Part shown: positions 45,618 through 55,126 of the stretch, piece after piece
Numbering within the stretch: the first letter of the stretch is position 1
Layout of the letters: every line of letters starts with the position of its first letter
Assembly: GCA_002632355.1 (NCBI GenBank)
Contig: NSJJ01000006.1
Coordinates: 119,269-183,268, forward strand
Source of the DNA: Sulfuricella denitrificans
Lineage (GTDB): Bacteria > Pseudomonadota > Gammaproteobacteria > Burkholderiales > Sulfuricellaceae
Direction: 5' to 3'
DNA length: 64,000 bases
The notes under the pieces: generated by a model
What the model was told of the DNA's origin: nothing
What the model saw: only the letters and a program-made list of their open reading frames with translations
The model's database searches: none
Translations under genes and position numbers: made by a program

Positions 45618-47666
45618 CTACTCTTCCTCTTCCTCCGCCTTGAACTGCGACATCAGGACCAGCTGCACCGCTGGCGGCACTGCGGCATAGCGGCTGAATT
45701 CCAGTGAATAGGCGCCTTGACCGCTGGTCAGCGAGCGCAGGCGCGACTGGTAGTCGTTGAGTTCGGCCAGGGGGACTTCTCCGGAAATGGCTGTGGTGCC
45801 GCTGCTGCGCGGCTGCGTGCCAGTGACATGGCCACGTTTGCCGGAAAGATCTCCGGCAAGATCACCTATGGAAGATTCCGGACACACGATCTCGATATTG
45901 ACGATCGGCTCCAGCAGGATGGGTCTGGCCGCCTTGACGGCCTCGATCACCGCCTTGCGCCCTGCCGCGACGAAGGCCACTTCCTTGGAATCCACCGGGT
46001 GGTGCTTGCCGTCGTAGACCACAACGCGGATATCCTGCACCGGATAACCGGCGATCACGCCGCTATCCAGCGCCTGCTGTACGCCTTTTTCCACCGCTGG
46101 CATGAATATGCCGGGAATGGTGCCGCCCTTGACCGCATCCACGAATTCATAGCCAGCCCCGCGTGGGAGCACTTCGATGCGCAGGAAGACTTCGCCGAAC
46201 TGCCCCGCCCCGCCGCTCTGCTTCTTGTGGCGGTAGTGGCCTTCGGCGTTGCTGGAGATGGTTTCACGGTAGGGAATGCGCGGCGGCCGGGTGTCCACTT
46301 CCAGCTTGTAGACTTGCGCCATCTTGTCCAGCTTGGCGCGAAGATGCAATTCGCCCAGGCCGCGAATTACGGTTTCATTGGTGGAGGGATGACGCTCCAC
46401 CTGGAAGGTGGGGTCTTCCATTTCCAGCTTGTGCAGGATCTCGAACAGACGCTGCTCGTCTCCCTTGCGCCGGGTTTCGACGGCCAGACCATGCATCGGT
46501 TTTGGAAATTCGAGCGGCCTGAGGTGAATGTGGTCTTCGTCATGCGAATCATGCAGCACTGCATCAAACTCGATTTCTTCCACCTTGGCCACCGCACCGA
46601 TATCGCCCGGCAACAGGGCATCGGTTTCGACATATTCCTTGCCTTGCAGCAGATACAGGTGCCCGGCCTTGAATGGACGTTTGCCATCGCCGATGAAGAG
46701 TTGCGCATCGCGCCGGATCGTTCCCTGATGGACGCGGAACACCCCCATCTTGCCCACATAGGGATCGATGATGACTTTGAATACATGGGCCAGGACATGC
46801 TTGCCGGCATCCGGTTCGGCATGGAATTCATGCGAGTCAGCGCCTTCACCCTTGAGGAAAGGCGGCGCATTGCCCTCGGCCGGGTTGGGCGCGAGTTTGG
46901 CAATGACATCCAGTAACTCGGCTACACCTGTACCGTTCTTAGCCGCGGTGAAGCACACCGGCACCAGGTGCCCTTCACGTAATGCCTTTTCAAACGGCGC
47001 ATGCAGCTGCTCCGGGCTTAATTCCTCGCCCTGTTCCAGATAAACCGCCATCAGTTCCTCATCCACCTCCACCACCTGGTCGATCAGGGCGGTATGCGCC
47101 TCCCTGACCGAGGAAAAATCGGCATCGCCATCGGGGTTGAAGAAACAGTCCACCACATCCTTCCGCCCATGCGCCGGGAGATTGATGGGCAGGCACTCCT
47201 TGCCGAAAGTTTCCTGAATGTCTGCCAGCAAGCCCGGCAGATCGAGATGATCGGCATCGATCCTGTTGACCACGATCATGCGGCACAGTCCGCGCGCCGC
47301 AGCCGCTTTCATCATGCGGCGCGTAGCAAGCTCGATCCCCGCCTGGGCATTGATCACCACCACGGCGGTATCCACTGCAGCCAGTGCACTGATGGCCTGA
47401 CCGGAAAAATCCGGATAGCCCGGGGTATCGATGAGGTAAATATGCTGACCCTGATGGAAAAAATTCACCACAGCAGCGTTGAGAGAATGCGCACATTCTT
47501 TTTCAAGCGCATCAAAATCACAGACGGTGTTGCCCTTTTCGACACTCCCCCGGCTGGTAATTGCCCCAGTCTGAAACATCAGAGATTCGGCAAGCGTCGT
47601 TTTACCGCTGGCACCATGGCCGACGAGCGCCAGGGTTCGTATGGATGCTACAGGATCGTTTGGCAT
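45618..47666 (-). CDS. Elongation factor G-like GTPase
   Basis: The 682-residue protein follows EF-G architecture: G1 GHGASGKTTL, G3 DTPGYPDF, G4 as NRID instead of the canonical NKMD, then EF-G domains II-V (EDPTFQVERH, HYRHKKQSGGAGQFGEV, GKRGHVTGT). The altered G4 and the shortened effector region place it with the EF-G-like or FusA2 group, which usually coexists with the true ribosomal-operon EF-G. It may act in ribosome recycling or stress, but this is inference. It ends with a glutamate-rich tail. It is divergent from the CoA hydrolase gene. Confidence 0.86.
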   Translation of the reverse strand: MPNDPVASIRTLALVGHGASGKTTLAESLMFQTGAITSRGSVEKGNTVCDFDALEKECAHSLNAAVVNFFHQGQHIYLIDTPGYPDFSGQAISALAAVDTAVVVINAQAGIELATRRMMKAAAARGLCRMIVVNRIDADHLDLPGLLADIQETFGKECLPINLPAHGRKDVVDCFFNPDGDADFSSVREAHTALIDQVVEVDEELMAVYLEQGEELSPEQLHAPFEKALREGHLVPVCFTAAKNGTGVAELLDVIAKLAPNPAEGNAPPFLKGEGADSHEFHAEPDAGKHVLAHVFKVIIDPYVGKMGVFRVHQGTIRRDAQLFIGDGKRPFKAGHLYLLQGKEYVETDALLPGDIGAVAKVEEIEFDAVLHDSHDEDHIHLRPLEFPKPMHGLAVETRRKGDEQRLFEILHKLEMEDPTFQVERHPSTNETVIRGLGELHLRAKLDKMAQVYKLEVDTRPPRIPYRETISSNAEGHYRHKKQSGGAGQFGEVFLRIEVLPRGAGYEFVDAVKGGTIPGIFMPAVEKGVQQALDSGVIAGYPVQDIRVVVYDGKHHPVDSKEVAFVAAGRKAVIEAVKAARPILLEPIVNIEIVCPESSIGDLAGDLSGKRGHVTGTQPRSSGTTAISGEVPLAELNDYQSRLRSLTSGQGAYSLEFSRYAAVPPAVQLVLMSQFKAEEEEE

Positions 47667-47798
47667 TTCAGGTCCTTTCGATTATTGTTTGATACATGAA
47701 AGGGAAATCAGGATCGGGATGTTTGAATTATATTCCTCTGGCTTCCTCAAGAAACATCCTGTGGCACTAATGAAATGAATTTCCATGGAGTATCCACC

Positions 47799-49670
47799 AT
47801 GACCCATACGAAAATCATCGCCCGCTACCCGTCGCTGACGGAGCACCTGTCACGCATCGTATCCGCTGCGGAAGCCGTCAGTCTGGTTCAGCCCGGCGAT
47901 CAGGTCTATCTCGGCAGCGCCTGCGCCACGCCGCGCCTGCTGGCGGAAGCACTGGAAAGCCTGGCAAGCCCGCCCCCTGACGTCACACTGCTGCACTTCT
48001 TCAATTACGGCGCCATTCCGCATCAGGGCGAGCAGGCCAGCACGCGCTACCGGCATAAATGTTTTCACGTCGGCAGTGATGAACATGCGGCCGTGGCAAA
48101 CCTGCAGGCCGAATATATTCCCGTCTCGCTGTCGCAGGTGCCCGGGCTGATCGAGAATGGGCGCATCCCTGTGGATGTCGCACTGGTGCAGGTGTCGCCA
48201 CCGGACGAATTCGGTTATGCCAGCCTGGGTGTTTCCGTGGATATCACGGTTTCCATGGTGCACCACGCCCGCCATGTCATCGCCGAGATCAATCCCAACA
48301 TGCCGCGCACCTTGGGCGACAGCCTGGTCCATGCCAGCCGTTTCGATGCCATGGTGTGGAACGACACACCGGTCATCGAATTCCCTGTCACGCCAAGCGA
48401 TGAGATTGTCGATCAGATTGCGCGCAACATCGCCAGCATCATCGAGGATCGCTCCACCCTGCAGATCGGCCTCGGACGACTGCCGCAGGAATCGCTCAAA
48501 TATCTGTCGAATCGCCGCGATCTGGGCATTCACTCGGATGTGATTACGGATGCCATCGTGCCGCTGGTAGAAAATGGCGTAGTCAATGGCCTGAAAAAAA
48601 GTCAGTACAGAGGCATGATCGTTGCCAGCTACTGCATGGGCACACGCAAACTATACGACCTGATCGACCGTAACCCGTTTTTTTCCATTCAGGCGATTGA
48701 ACGGGTCAGCGACATTCATGCGATTTCTCAGCAGAACAAGATGGTTTCAGTGAGCCAGGCCTGCTCGGTGGATCTGACCGGGCAGATTTGCAGTGATCAG
48801 TTCGACGGCAAATTCTGCGGCGGTGTCGCAACCCAGCCGGAGTTTATTCGCGGCGCAGCCCAGTCGCCGGGCGGAAAACCCGTCATCTGCCTGCAATCCA
48901 CAACCCATGATGGAAAAACCTCGCGCATCCGCCCACTCCTGCTCGGTGGAGAAGGCGTTACCGTCGCTCGCTCGGATGTGCACTATGTGATCACGGAATA
49001 CGGCATCGCCTACCTGTTCGGCAAATCCATACGCGAACGCGCGCTGGCGCTGATCCAGATCGCTCATCCTGATTTCCGCTCATGGCTGCTGGATGAAGCA
49101 AAGAAACTGGGCTATGCCGGTCCGGAGCAATCCCTGAAAAACCCGGAGGAATACCCGCTTGAAGAAGAACGGCGCCTGGTCCTGAGAAGCCAGAAAACCG
49201 TGCTCATCCGTCCTACCCGCAAGAGCGATGCGCCCGCGCTGCAAAATTTCTTCCAGCGCATGATCAAGGAAGATCGCCACACGCGCATGTTCTGGCGTCT
49301 GAATCACCTTTCAGATAGTGAAGCCCAGCGTCTGTGCAATGCGGATCAGGACAGCGACGTCGCCTTCCTGGTAGTTTCGGGTTCAGGGGATAAGGAGACA
49401 CTGATCGGCAGCGCCTGCTATTTCGTCAACGCCTCGACCAACATGGCTGAAGTCGCCTACATGGTCACACCCGAATGGCAGGGTGTGGGAATCGGCAAGG
49501 CCCTGCAGTTGCGCCTGATGGAGCATGCCAAGGCCAGCGGCTTGCGTGGATTCAGCGCGGAAATCCAGACCTACAATGCCAACATGATCAATCTGGCCAA
49601 GCAGGCCTGCGATAACATTACCATTGCACGGCATGGGGATACGCATGAGGTCACCATGCTGTTTGAATAG
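47799..49670 (+). CDS. Acetyl-CoA hydrolase/CoA-transferase with C-terminal GNAT domain
   Basis: Residues 1-440 match the acetyl-CoA hydrolase / 4-hydroxybutyrate CoA-transferase family (SLVQPGDQVYLGSACATPR, QIGLGRLPQESLKYL, FCGGVATQPEFIRGA, VITEYGIAYLFGKSIRERA). Residues 465-623 form a GNAT acetyltransferase domain (VLIRPTRKSDAPALQNFF, VAYMVTPEWQGVGIGKALQ). Fusion suggests that acyl-CoA turnover is coupled to protein acetylation, or that the GNAT part regulates the enzyme. I chose ATG 47799 because GGAG is well placed; an earlier ATG at 47775 lacks a site. It converges on uvrB with 3 nt between. Confidence 0.88.
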   Translation: MTHTKIIARYPSLTEHLSRIVSAAEAVSLVQPGDQVYLGSACATPRLLAEALESLASPPPDVTLLHFFNYGAIPHQGEQASTRYRHKCFHVGSDEHAAVANLQAEYIPVSLSQVPGLIENGRIPVDVALVQVSPPDEFGYASLGVSVDITVSMVHHARHVIAEINPNMPRTLGDSLVHASRFDAMVWNDTPVIEFPVTPSDEIVDQIARNIASIIEDRSTLQIGLGRLPQESLKYLSNRRDLGIHSDVITDAIVPLVENGVVNGLKKSQYRGMIVASYCMGTRKLYDLIDRNPFFSIQAIERVSDIHAISQQNKMVSVSQACSVDLTGQICSDQFDGKFCGGVATQPEFIRGAAQSPGGKPVICLQSTTHDGKTSRIRPLLLGGEGVTVARSDVHYVITEYGIAYLFGKSIRERALALIQIAHPDFRSWLLDEAKKLGYAGPEQSLKNPEEYPLEEERRLVLRSQKTVLIRPTRKSDAPALQNFFQRMIKEDRHTRMFWRLNHLSDSEAQRLCNADQDSDVAFLVVSGSGDKETLIGSACYFVNASTNMAEVAYMVTPEWQGVGIGKALQLRLMEHAKASGLRGFSAEIQTYNANMINLAKQACDNITIARHGDTHEVTMLFE

Positions 49671-49673
49671 GCC

Positions 49674-51689
49674 TTAGCTCTTGAACAGCAACGCCTTGAG
49701 ATCGTTCAGTTTATCGCGTAACTCGGCAGCGCGTTCGAACTCAAGGTTCTTTGCACAGCCCAGCATTTCTTTCTCGATCTGCTTGATTTCCCTGGTCAGC
49801 ACCTTTTGATCCAGATGCTGGTAGTGCGCCAGTTCCTGCGCCACTTTAAGCTCTTTCTGCGCTGCCTCGATGTCGAACACGCCATCGATGATGTCCTTGA
49901 TGCGCTTGGACACGCCCTTGGGCGTGATGCCGTTTGCCTCGTTCCAGGCAATCTGCTTGGCACGGCGTCGTTCGGTCTCGTCGATGGCACGGCGCATCGA
50001 GTTGGTAATCTTGTCTGCATACAGAATCGCAGTGCCGTTGATATGCCGCGCCGCCCGTCCTATGGTCTGGATCAGCGAACGTTCCGAGCGCAGAAAACCT
50101 TCCTTGTCAGCATCAAGAATCGCCACCAGCGAGACTTCCGGGATATCCAGCCCTTCACGCAGCAGATTGATGCCGACCAGCACGTCGAACAGCCCCAGAC
50201 GCAGGTCACGGATGATCTCCACCCGCTCCACGGTGTCGATATCGGAGTGCAGGTAGCGTACCTTGACGCCATGATCTGAGAGATAATCGGTCAGATCTTC
50301 AGACATGCGCTTGGTCAGTGTCGTCACCAGAACCCGTTCGCCCAGCACCACCTTTTCCTTGATGGTTGGCAGCAGATCATCGACCTGGGTGGTCGCGGGA
50401 CGCACCTCCAGCACCGGGTCCAGCAGGCCGGTGGGGCGCACTACCTGCTCCACAATCTGGGATGCATGCTCGGCCTCATAGTTGGCGGGCGTGGCGGAAA
50501 CAAAAATGGTCTGGCGCATGATTTTTTCGAATTCATCGAAACGCAGCGGGCGATTGTCCAGCGCTGAAGGCAGGCGGAATCCGTAATCCACCAGATTTTC
50601 CTTGCGCGCCCGGTCGCCCTTGTACATGCCGCCCACCTGGGTGATGGTGACGTGGCTCTCGTCGATGAACATCAGCGCATTGGGCGGCAGGTAATCGATG
50701 AGGGTCGGCGGCGGGTCGCCTGGATTGCGCCCGGACAAATGGCGCGAGTAATTTTCGATGCCCTTGCAGAAACCGATTTCGTTGAGCAGTTCGAGATCGA
50801 ACCGGGTGCGCTGCTCGATGCGCTGCGCCTCCACCAGCTTGTTGTTCTTGTGGAAAAATTCGAGCCGCTCACGCAATTCCAGGCGGATCGTGTCGACCGC
50901 GCGCAACACCGTGGAACGAGGCGTGACATAGTGACTGGAAGGATAAACGGTAAAGCGCGGCACCTTCTGCTGGATATGCCCGGTCAGCGGATCGAACAGC
51001 GACAGGCTTTCCACCTCGTCGTCGAACAGCGATACGCGGATCGCCAGTTCGGCGCTCTCCGCCGGGAAAATATCCAGCACATCGCCACGCACCCGGAACG
51101 TGCCGCGGCTGAATTCCACGTCGTTGCGGTCGTACTGCATTTCGGTCAGGCGCTTGATGGCCTCGCGCTGGCCGACCTTCTCGCCCTGGCGCAGATGCAG
51201 GATCATGCCGTGGTAATCCACCGGATCGCCGATACCGTAGATGCACGATACCGAGGAAACGATGATGCTGTCTTCCCGTTCCAGCAGGGACTTGGTGGCG
51301 GACAGGCGCATCTGTTCGATATGCTCGTTGATCGCCGAATCCTTCTCGATAAACAGGTCGCGCGACGGCACATAGGCTTCGGGCTGATAGTAATCGTAGT
51401 AGGAAACGAAATACTCCACCGCATTCTCGGGAAAAAACTCGCGCATTTCGGAGTAAAGCTGCGCCGCCAGAGTCTTGTTGTGCGCCAGAATGATGGCCGG
51501 GCGCCCCAGGCGCGCGATCACGTTGGCCATGGTGAAAGTCTTGCCTGAACCAGTCACCCCGAGCAGGGTCTGGAACGAGAGGCCATCTTCAAGCCCCTCC
51601 ACCAGTTGGGCAATCGCCGTCGGCTGGTCACCAGAAGGTTCGAAAGGCTGGTGAAGTTTGTACGGACTATTGGGAAAAGTGACGATCAC
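49674..51689 (-). CDS. uvrB: Excinuclease ABC subunit B
   Basis: UvrB is the damage-verifying helicase-like subunit of nucleotide excision repair. The 671-residue protein has Walker [14 protein letters not shown], the beta-hairpin region [18 protein letters not shown] as Walker B, helicase motifs V-VI ([29 protein letters not shown]) and the C-terminal UVR coiled coil that binds UvrC ([20 protein letters not shown]). All motifs are intact and the length is standard. Divergent from aspC. Confidence 0.96.
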   Translation of the reverse strand: MIVTFPNSPYKLHQPFEPSGDQPTAIAQLVEGLEDGLSFQTLLGVTGSGKTFTMANVIARLGRPAIILAHNKTLAAQLYSEMREFFPENAVEYFVSYYDYYQPEAYVPSRDLFIEKDSAINEHIEQMRLSATKSLLEREDSIIVSSVSCIYGIGDPVDYHGMILHLRQGEKVGQREAIKRLTEMQYDRNDVEFSRGTFRVRGDVLDIFPAESAELAIRVSLFDDEVESLSLFDPLTGHIQQKVPRFTVYPSSHYVTPRSTVLRAVDTIRLELRERLEFFHKNNKLVEAQRIEQRTRFDLELLNEIGFCKGIENYSRHLSGRNPGDPPPTLIDYLPPNALMFIDESHVTITQVGGMYKGDRARKENLVDYGFRLPSALDNRPLRFDEFEKIMRQTIFVSATPANYEAEHASQIVEQVVRPTGLLDPVLEVRPATTQVDDLLPTIKEKVVLGERVLVTTLTKRMSEDLTDYLSDHGVKVRYLHSDIDTVERVEIIRDLRLGLFDVLVGINLLREGLDIPEVSLVAILDADKEGFLRSERSLIQTIGRAARHINGTAILYADKITNSMRRAIDETERRRAKQIAWNEANGITPKGVSKRIKDIIDGVFDIEAAQKELKVAQELAHYQHLDQKVLTREIKQIEKEMLGCAKNLEFERAAELRDKLNDLKALLFKS

Positions 51690-51771
51690 AGGTAGAATTT
51701 GACGGTTTGATTAAACTACAGAATTGTACCATGCGGGCCAATACCCGACCCGCCCACTCAAGGATAGAACT

Positions 51772-52962
51772 TTGGAACTGTCACAGCGCGTTCAAGCCAT
51801 CAAGGAATCCCCCACCCTCGCCGTCACGGCCCGCGCAGCCAAGCTGAAAGCCGAGGGAAAAGACATCATCGGACTGGGTGCCGGCGAGCCTGATTTCGAT
51901 ACCCCGCAGCACATCAAGAATGCGGCAAAGAAAGCCATCGACGATGGCTTCACCAAATACACTCCGGTGGGCGGCATCCCCGGCCTGAAGAATGCCATCA
52001 TCACCAAGTTCAAGCGCGACAACGGCTTCGAGTATAACAACCGGGAAGTCATTGTCGGCGTGGGTGGCAAGCAGACCATCTTCAACCTGGTGCTTGCCGT
52101 CATCAACCCTGGCGACGAAGTCATCGTTCCCGCGCCCTACTGGGTTTCCTATGCCGACATCACTTTAGTGGCCGAGGGCAAGCCGGTGATCGTCAACTGT
52201 GGGATCGAGCAGGGCTTCAAGATCACCGCGGCACAACTGGAAGCGGCCATCACCCCGAAAACCAAACTGTTCATGATCAACAGCCCGTCCAACCCGACCG
52301 GCGCGGTCTACACCCTGGCCGAGTTGCAGGCGCTGGGTGCAGTGCTGAAAAAGCACCCCCATGTGCTGGTCGCCACCGACGACATGTACGAACACGTCAA
52401 CCTCTCGGGCGAAAAATTTGTCAACATCCTCAACGCCACGCCGGAACTGAAAGACCGCTGCATTGTTCTGAACGGCGTCTCCAAGGCCTATTCCATGACC
52501 GGCTGGCGCATCGGCTACGCTGCGGGGCCGGAAAAAATCATCAAGGCGATGGAAATTCTGCAATCGCAATCCACCTCCAATCCGACCTCCATCTCCCAGG
52601 TGGCCGCCCAGGAAGCCCTGGACGGCGATCAGGAATGCATCACGCCAATGGTCAAGGCCTTCCGTGAACGGCATGAATTCGTCGTGCGTCGCTTCAATGA
52701 AATGAAAGGTCTGAAATGCATCAAGGCCGGCGGCGCCTTCTACGCCTTCCCCGATGCCCGTGAAGCCATTGCCGATCTGCACCAGCGCGGACTGATCAAG
52801 GAAGCCAGCGACATGGCCCTGTCCGAATACCTGCTGGAAAAGGGTGTTGCCGTGGTGCCCGGTTCGGCATTCGGGGCCGAAGGCTACTTCCGCATCTCCT
52901 TCGCCACCTCCATGAGCAACCTGGAAAATGCACTGAACAGGATCCAGCAAGCCCTGGTTTAG
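51772..52962 (+). CDS. aspC: Aspartate aminotransferase, class I
   Basis: A fold type I PLP enzyme of 396 residues that interconverts aspartate and oxaloacetate. VQAIKESPTLAVTARAAKL and GLGAGEPDFDTP mark the Ib subgroup; NSPSNPTGAVY and the PLP lysine region NGVSKAYSMTGWRIGY are intact. I chose TTG 51772 because AAGGA lies 7 nt upstream and the protein then begins LELSQRVQAI, as family members do; the ATG at 51724 would add sixteen residues without homology. A tRNA gene follows. Confidence 0.9.
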   Translation: MELSQRVQAIKESPTLAVTARAAKLKAEGKDIIGLGAGEPDFDTPQHIKNAAKKAIDDGFTKYTPVGGIPGLKNAIITKFKRDNGFEYNNREVIVGVGGKQTIFNLVLAVINPGDEVIVPAPYWVSYADITLVAEGKPVIVNCGIEQGFKITAAQLEAAITPKTKLFMINSPSNPTGAVYTLAELQALGAVLKKHPHVLVATDDMYEHVNLSGEKFVNILNATPELKDRCIVLNGVSKAYSMTGWRIGYAAGPEKIIKAMEILQSQSTSNPTSISQVAAQEALDGDQECITPMVKAFRERHEFVVRRFNEMKGLKCIKAGGAFYAFPDAREAIADLHQRGLIKEASDMALSEYLLEKGVAVVPGSAFGAEGYFRISFATSMSNLENALNRIQQALV

Positions 52963-52969
52963 TTTTTCC

Positions 52970-52998
52970 TTGCATCAGACGGGGGTTTTACATATAAT
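52970..52998 (+). promoter_or_regulatory. Sigma-70 promoter of the tRNA-Arg gene
   Basis: TTGCAT at 52970-52975, a 17-nt spacer and a perfect TATAAT at 52993-52998. Transcription would start near 53005, about 9 nt before the mature tRNA. The promoter begins directly after the aspC stop. Confidence 0.8.
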
Positions 52999-53013
52999 TC
53001 GCGTCTTCAAAAC

Positions 53014-53090
53014 GCGCCCGTAGCTCAGCTGGATAGAGTACTTGGCTACGAACCAAGGGGTCAGGAGTTCGAATCTCTTCGGGCGCGCCA
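53014..53090 (+). tRNA. tRNA-Arg (anticodon ACG)
   Basis: A complete 77-nt cloverleaf. Acceptor arm GCGCCCG pairs with CGGGCGC (53080-53086), the discriminator is G and the CCA end is encoded. The D arm is GCTCAGCTGGATAGAGT, the anticodon loop is CTACGAA with ACG, and GTTCGAATC is the T loop. The 3' end is a common site for integrating elements, and integrase remnants follow at once. Confidence 0.96.
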
Positions 53091-53097
53091 GAATATC

Positions 53098-53123
53098 AAA
53101 GGGTTAGCTTAGGCTAGCCCTTT
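53098..53123 (+). terminator. Terminator after tRNA-Arg
   Basis: AAAGGGTTAGC (53098-53108) pairs with GCTAGCCCTTT (53113-53123) with one mismatch, and TTCATTTT follows. It is a plausible intrinsic terminator for the tRNA transcript. Confidence 0.7.
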
Positions 53124-53355
53124 TCATTTTGTGGCGTGTAGCTCAAATGTAGCCATTTCTGCAGATTCGTTCCCAACGACCTTCAATCTGGACAGGCGGT
53201 CTACGTATTCAACCAGATGTTCGCTCGATAGGTGCGCATACCGCCTCACCATCTCCACGCACTCCCAGCCATCCTCCCGTCCAAACTGCTGCGTCCAGCA
53301 TCACGCCGTTCAGGTATTGATCAAGCCACCGCAAATGAGTCTTGTCGGAAACCTG
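53124..53355 (-). pseudogene. Tyrosine recombinase remnant with internal deletion
   Basis: Reading the minus strand, the frame ending at TGA 53124-53126 encodes GWECVEMVRRYAHLSSEHL, the C-terminal catalytic-tyrosine region of phage-type integrases, followed by a short tail. Just upstream, in another frame, KTHLRWLDQYLNGVMLDA resembles the N-terminal core-binding region of such integrases. The two pieces are joined at about 53283 with the whole middle (catalytic R, K, HxxR) missing. It is therefore a deleted, dead integrase pointing at the tRNA. Confidence 0.7.
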
Positions 53356-53383
53356 AGACCCCGGCGAAGGGGCGGGTGGCCAT

Positions 53384-53680
53384 ATGGTGGAACCCCGCAA
53401 GCAAATGGCAAAAGTCATCCAGGAATCGGGTGTTCACTTCACCGTCCATGATCTGCGCCGGACATTCATCACGGTGGCGGAAAGCCTCGATATTTCCGCC
53501 TACGCCCTCAAGCGGCTGCTCAACCATAAGATGAACAACGATGTCACGGCAGGCTATATCATCAAGGACGCGGAACGACTGCGGGAACCTATGCAAAAGA
53601 TCAGCGACTACCTCTTGAGTTCTTTTTCAAATGACATACAATGTTTATCAACAGATGATAAAGTAAATCATGCAAGCTGA
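53384..53680 (+). pseudogene. C-terminal fragment of a second tyrosine integrase
   Basis: The frame encodes FTVHDLRRTFITVAESLDI, with the catalytic HxxR box, and LNHKMNNDVTAGYI with the following tyrosine, then the usual tail LREPMQKISDYLL. The N-terminal two thirds are absent, so this is a fragment, although ATG 53384 could still start a 98-residue product. It points away from the tRNA and is different from the minus-strand remnant next to it. Its last bases overlap the next gene start. Confidence 0.75.
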
Positions 53681-54032
53681 TACCGGACTTGAAACGCTTC
53701 TGGACCTTAATGGCTACACCATCGACCAGGAAGGCGGCTACTGGGTCAAGGTCGAAGCTTGGCGAGTTCCAGAAAATACCGACATTCCGCACGGTATCCG
53801 TTATTCGCTGACACTACATGAGCCATATGGAAAGCGGATTTTAGGCTATGACAACAGCCACGCTATCAAGCCGCCCAAGAAGTACAAATTTGCCGGGCAA
53901 CGTTTGCCATATGACCACAAACACCGCCACGTAGCGGACAAGGGTGTCCCCTATGAATTCAAGGACGCCTACCAGTTACTGGCCGACTTCTTCAGTGAAG
54001 TTGACCGCGTTTTAAAGGAAGCAAGGAAATGA
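53670..54032 (+). CDS. DUF6516 (TumE-like) putative toxin
   Basis: The 120-residue protein has the sequence style I associate with DUF6516: LLDLNGYTIDQEGGYWVKVE, HGIRYSLTLHEPYGKRILGYDNSHAIKPP and a basic C-terminal helix (FFSEVDRVLKEARK). Members of this family act as toxins paired with an HTH antitoxin (TumE/TumA type). Here its stop codon overlaps the start of an HTH gene by 4 nt, the expected arrangement. Toxicity is inferred from family and context, not from a visible active site. Confidence 0.72.
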   Translation: MQADTGLETLLDLNGYTIDQEGGYWVKVEAWRVPENTDIPHGIRYSLTLHEPYGKRILGYDNSHAIKPPKKYKFAGQRLPYDHKHRHVADKGVPYEFKDAYQLLADFFSEVDRVLKEARK

Positions 54033-54379
54033 AAAAAATCGCCATCGGGATCATGTCCCAAGAAAAAATCCGTGAGCGCATGTTGGCCATTGCCAAAGGC
54101 GAATACAAGCCCAAGTCGGGAGAACCCAAAATCTGGTTTACCTCGATGAAATCCTTGGCCGAAGTCCTGAGCGACGAAAACCGAGCCCTGCTCAAGACCA
54201 TTCGTGATACACACCCGGAATCCATCACCGGCCTGGCTGCCATAACTGGCCGCAAGCCCGGCAACCTTTCCCGCACATTGAAAACGATGTCGAATTACGG
54301 AATCGTCGAAATGCGCCGGGAAAATCGCCACGTGCGGCCCATCGTCAATGCAACTGAATTTCAAATTCTGGCTGCCTGA
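54029..54379 (+). CDS. HTH DNA-binding antitoxin (TumA-like)
   Basis: The 116-residue protein ends in a winged helix: ITGLAAITGRKPGNLSRTL is a helix-turn-helix and MSNYGIVEMRRENRHVRP a wing. The N-terminal part carries basic and acidic helices (MSQEKIRERMLAIAKGE). It resembles the MarR-like predicted transcriptional regulators that accompany DUF6516 toxins. It probably neutralises the upstream product and represses the operon. It starts at ATG 54029, overlapping the toxin stop. Confidence 0.75.
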   Translation: MKKIAIGIMSQEKIRERMLAIAKGEYKPKSGEPKIWFTSMKSLAEVLSDENRALLKTIRDTHPESITGLAAITGRKPGNLSRTLKTMSNYGIVEMRRENRHVRPIVNATEFQILAA

Positions 54380-54461
54380 TAATCCGAAGGCTAGATGTTT
54401 GGTTGGCACCCCGCCCTGTGGAATTCAAACGACACTCCCATTATGGTCTACAATGTAAAAC

Positions 54462-54752
54462 ATGAACACACTCAGCACATTACGTAGCAGAAGAGCCGAA
54501 ATCCTTGCGCTTGCTGCCAAGCACGGGGCAAGTAATGTTCGCCTGTTCGGTTCCGTGGTTCGCGGTGAAGACAGGGAAGATAGCGACGTGGATTTTCTGG
54601 TGGACATGCAGGAAACCCGCAGCCTGTTCGATCTGATCGGTCTGCAACAGGACATAGAAAAAATCCTCGGTAAAAAAGTGGACGTGCTGACCCCCAACGG
54701 CATCAACCGCTACCTGAAAGACCGCATTCTCGGTGAGGCCGCGCCATTATGA
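54462..54752 (+). CDS. mntA: MntA-type nucleotidyltransferase antitoxin
   Basis: A minimal nucleotidyltransferase of 96 residues with the motif RLFGSVVRGEDREDSDVDFL, i.e. GSxxRGE and the paired aspartates DxD that bind Mg-ATP, and a third acidic site in KKVDVLTPNG. MntA antitoxins AMPylate HepT toxins to silence them. Its end overlaps the hepT start by 4 nt. The catalytic residues look intact. Confidence 0.85.
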   Translation: MNTLSTLRSRRAEILALAAKHGASNVRLFGSVVRGEDREDSDVDFLVDMQETRSLFDLIGLQQDIEKILGKKVDVLTPNGINRYLKDRILGEAAPL

Positions 54753-55126
54753 GCAAAGACCGCACCGTCTATATCCGTCATATTTACGATTGCATCGGCT
54801 GGATCAAGGAATATGTGCAGGAAGGCAAGGAAGCATTCTTTGAAGACCGTAAAACCCAGGACGCGGTAATCCGTAACCTTGAAGTTATCGGCCAGGCTGT
54901 CAAGGATTTGGGCACCGACACGCTGACCTCTTCACACCCAGAAACGCCATGGCCGCAAATCGCCGCCACTCGCAATTTTCTGGCGCACCAGTATTTGGGC
55001 GTGGATTTGACCCTGATCTGGAACATCGTCGAGCAAAGCCTGCCACAACTGGAAAAGCAGATCATCGAAATGGCGGGTATTGAAGGCATTGATCTCCATG
55101 CCCCTGACCCCCCGAAATCTCTATAA
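54749..55126 (+). CDS. hepT: HepT-type HEPN ribonuclease toxin
   Basis: A 125-residue helical HEPN protein. RNFLAHQYLG near residue 73-82 is the R-X4-H catalytic motif of HEPN RNases followed by the tyrosine that MntA modifies. VIRNLEVIGQAVKDL is also characteristic. Together with mntA it forms a complete, apparently functional toxin-antitoxin pair. The tail (HAPDPPKSL) is short and non-conserved. Directly abuts the next gene. Confidence 0.87.
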   Translation: MSKDRTVYIRHIYDCIGWIKEYVQEGKEAFFEDRKTQDAVIRNLEVIGQAVKDLGTDTLTSSHPETPWPQIAATRNFLAHQYLGVDLTLIWNIVEQSLPQLEKQIIEMAGIEGIDLHAPDPPKSL

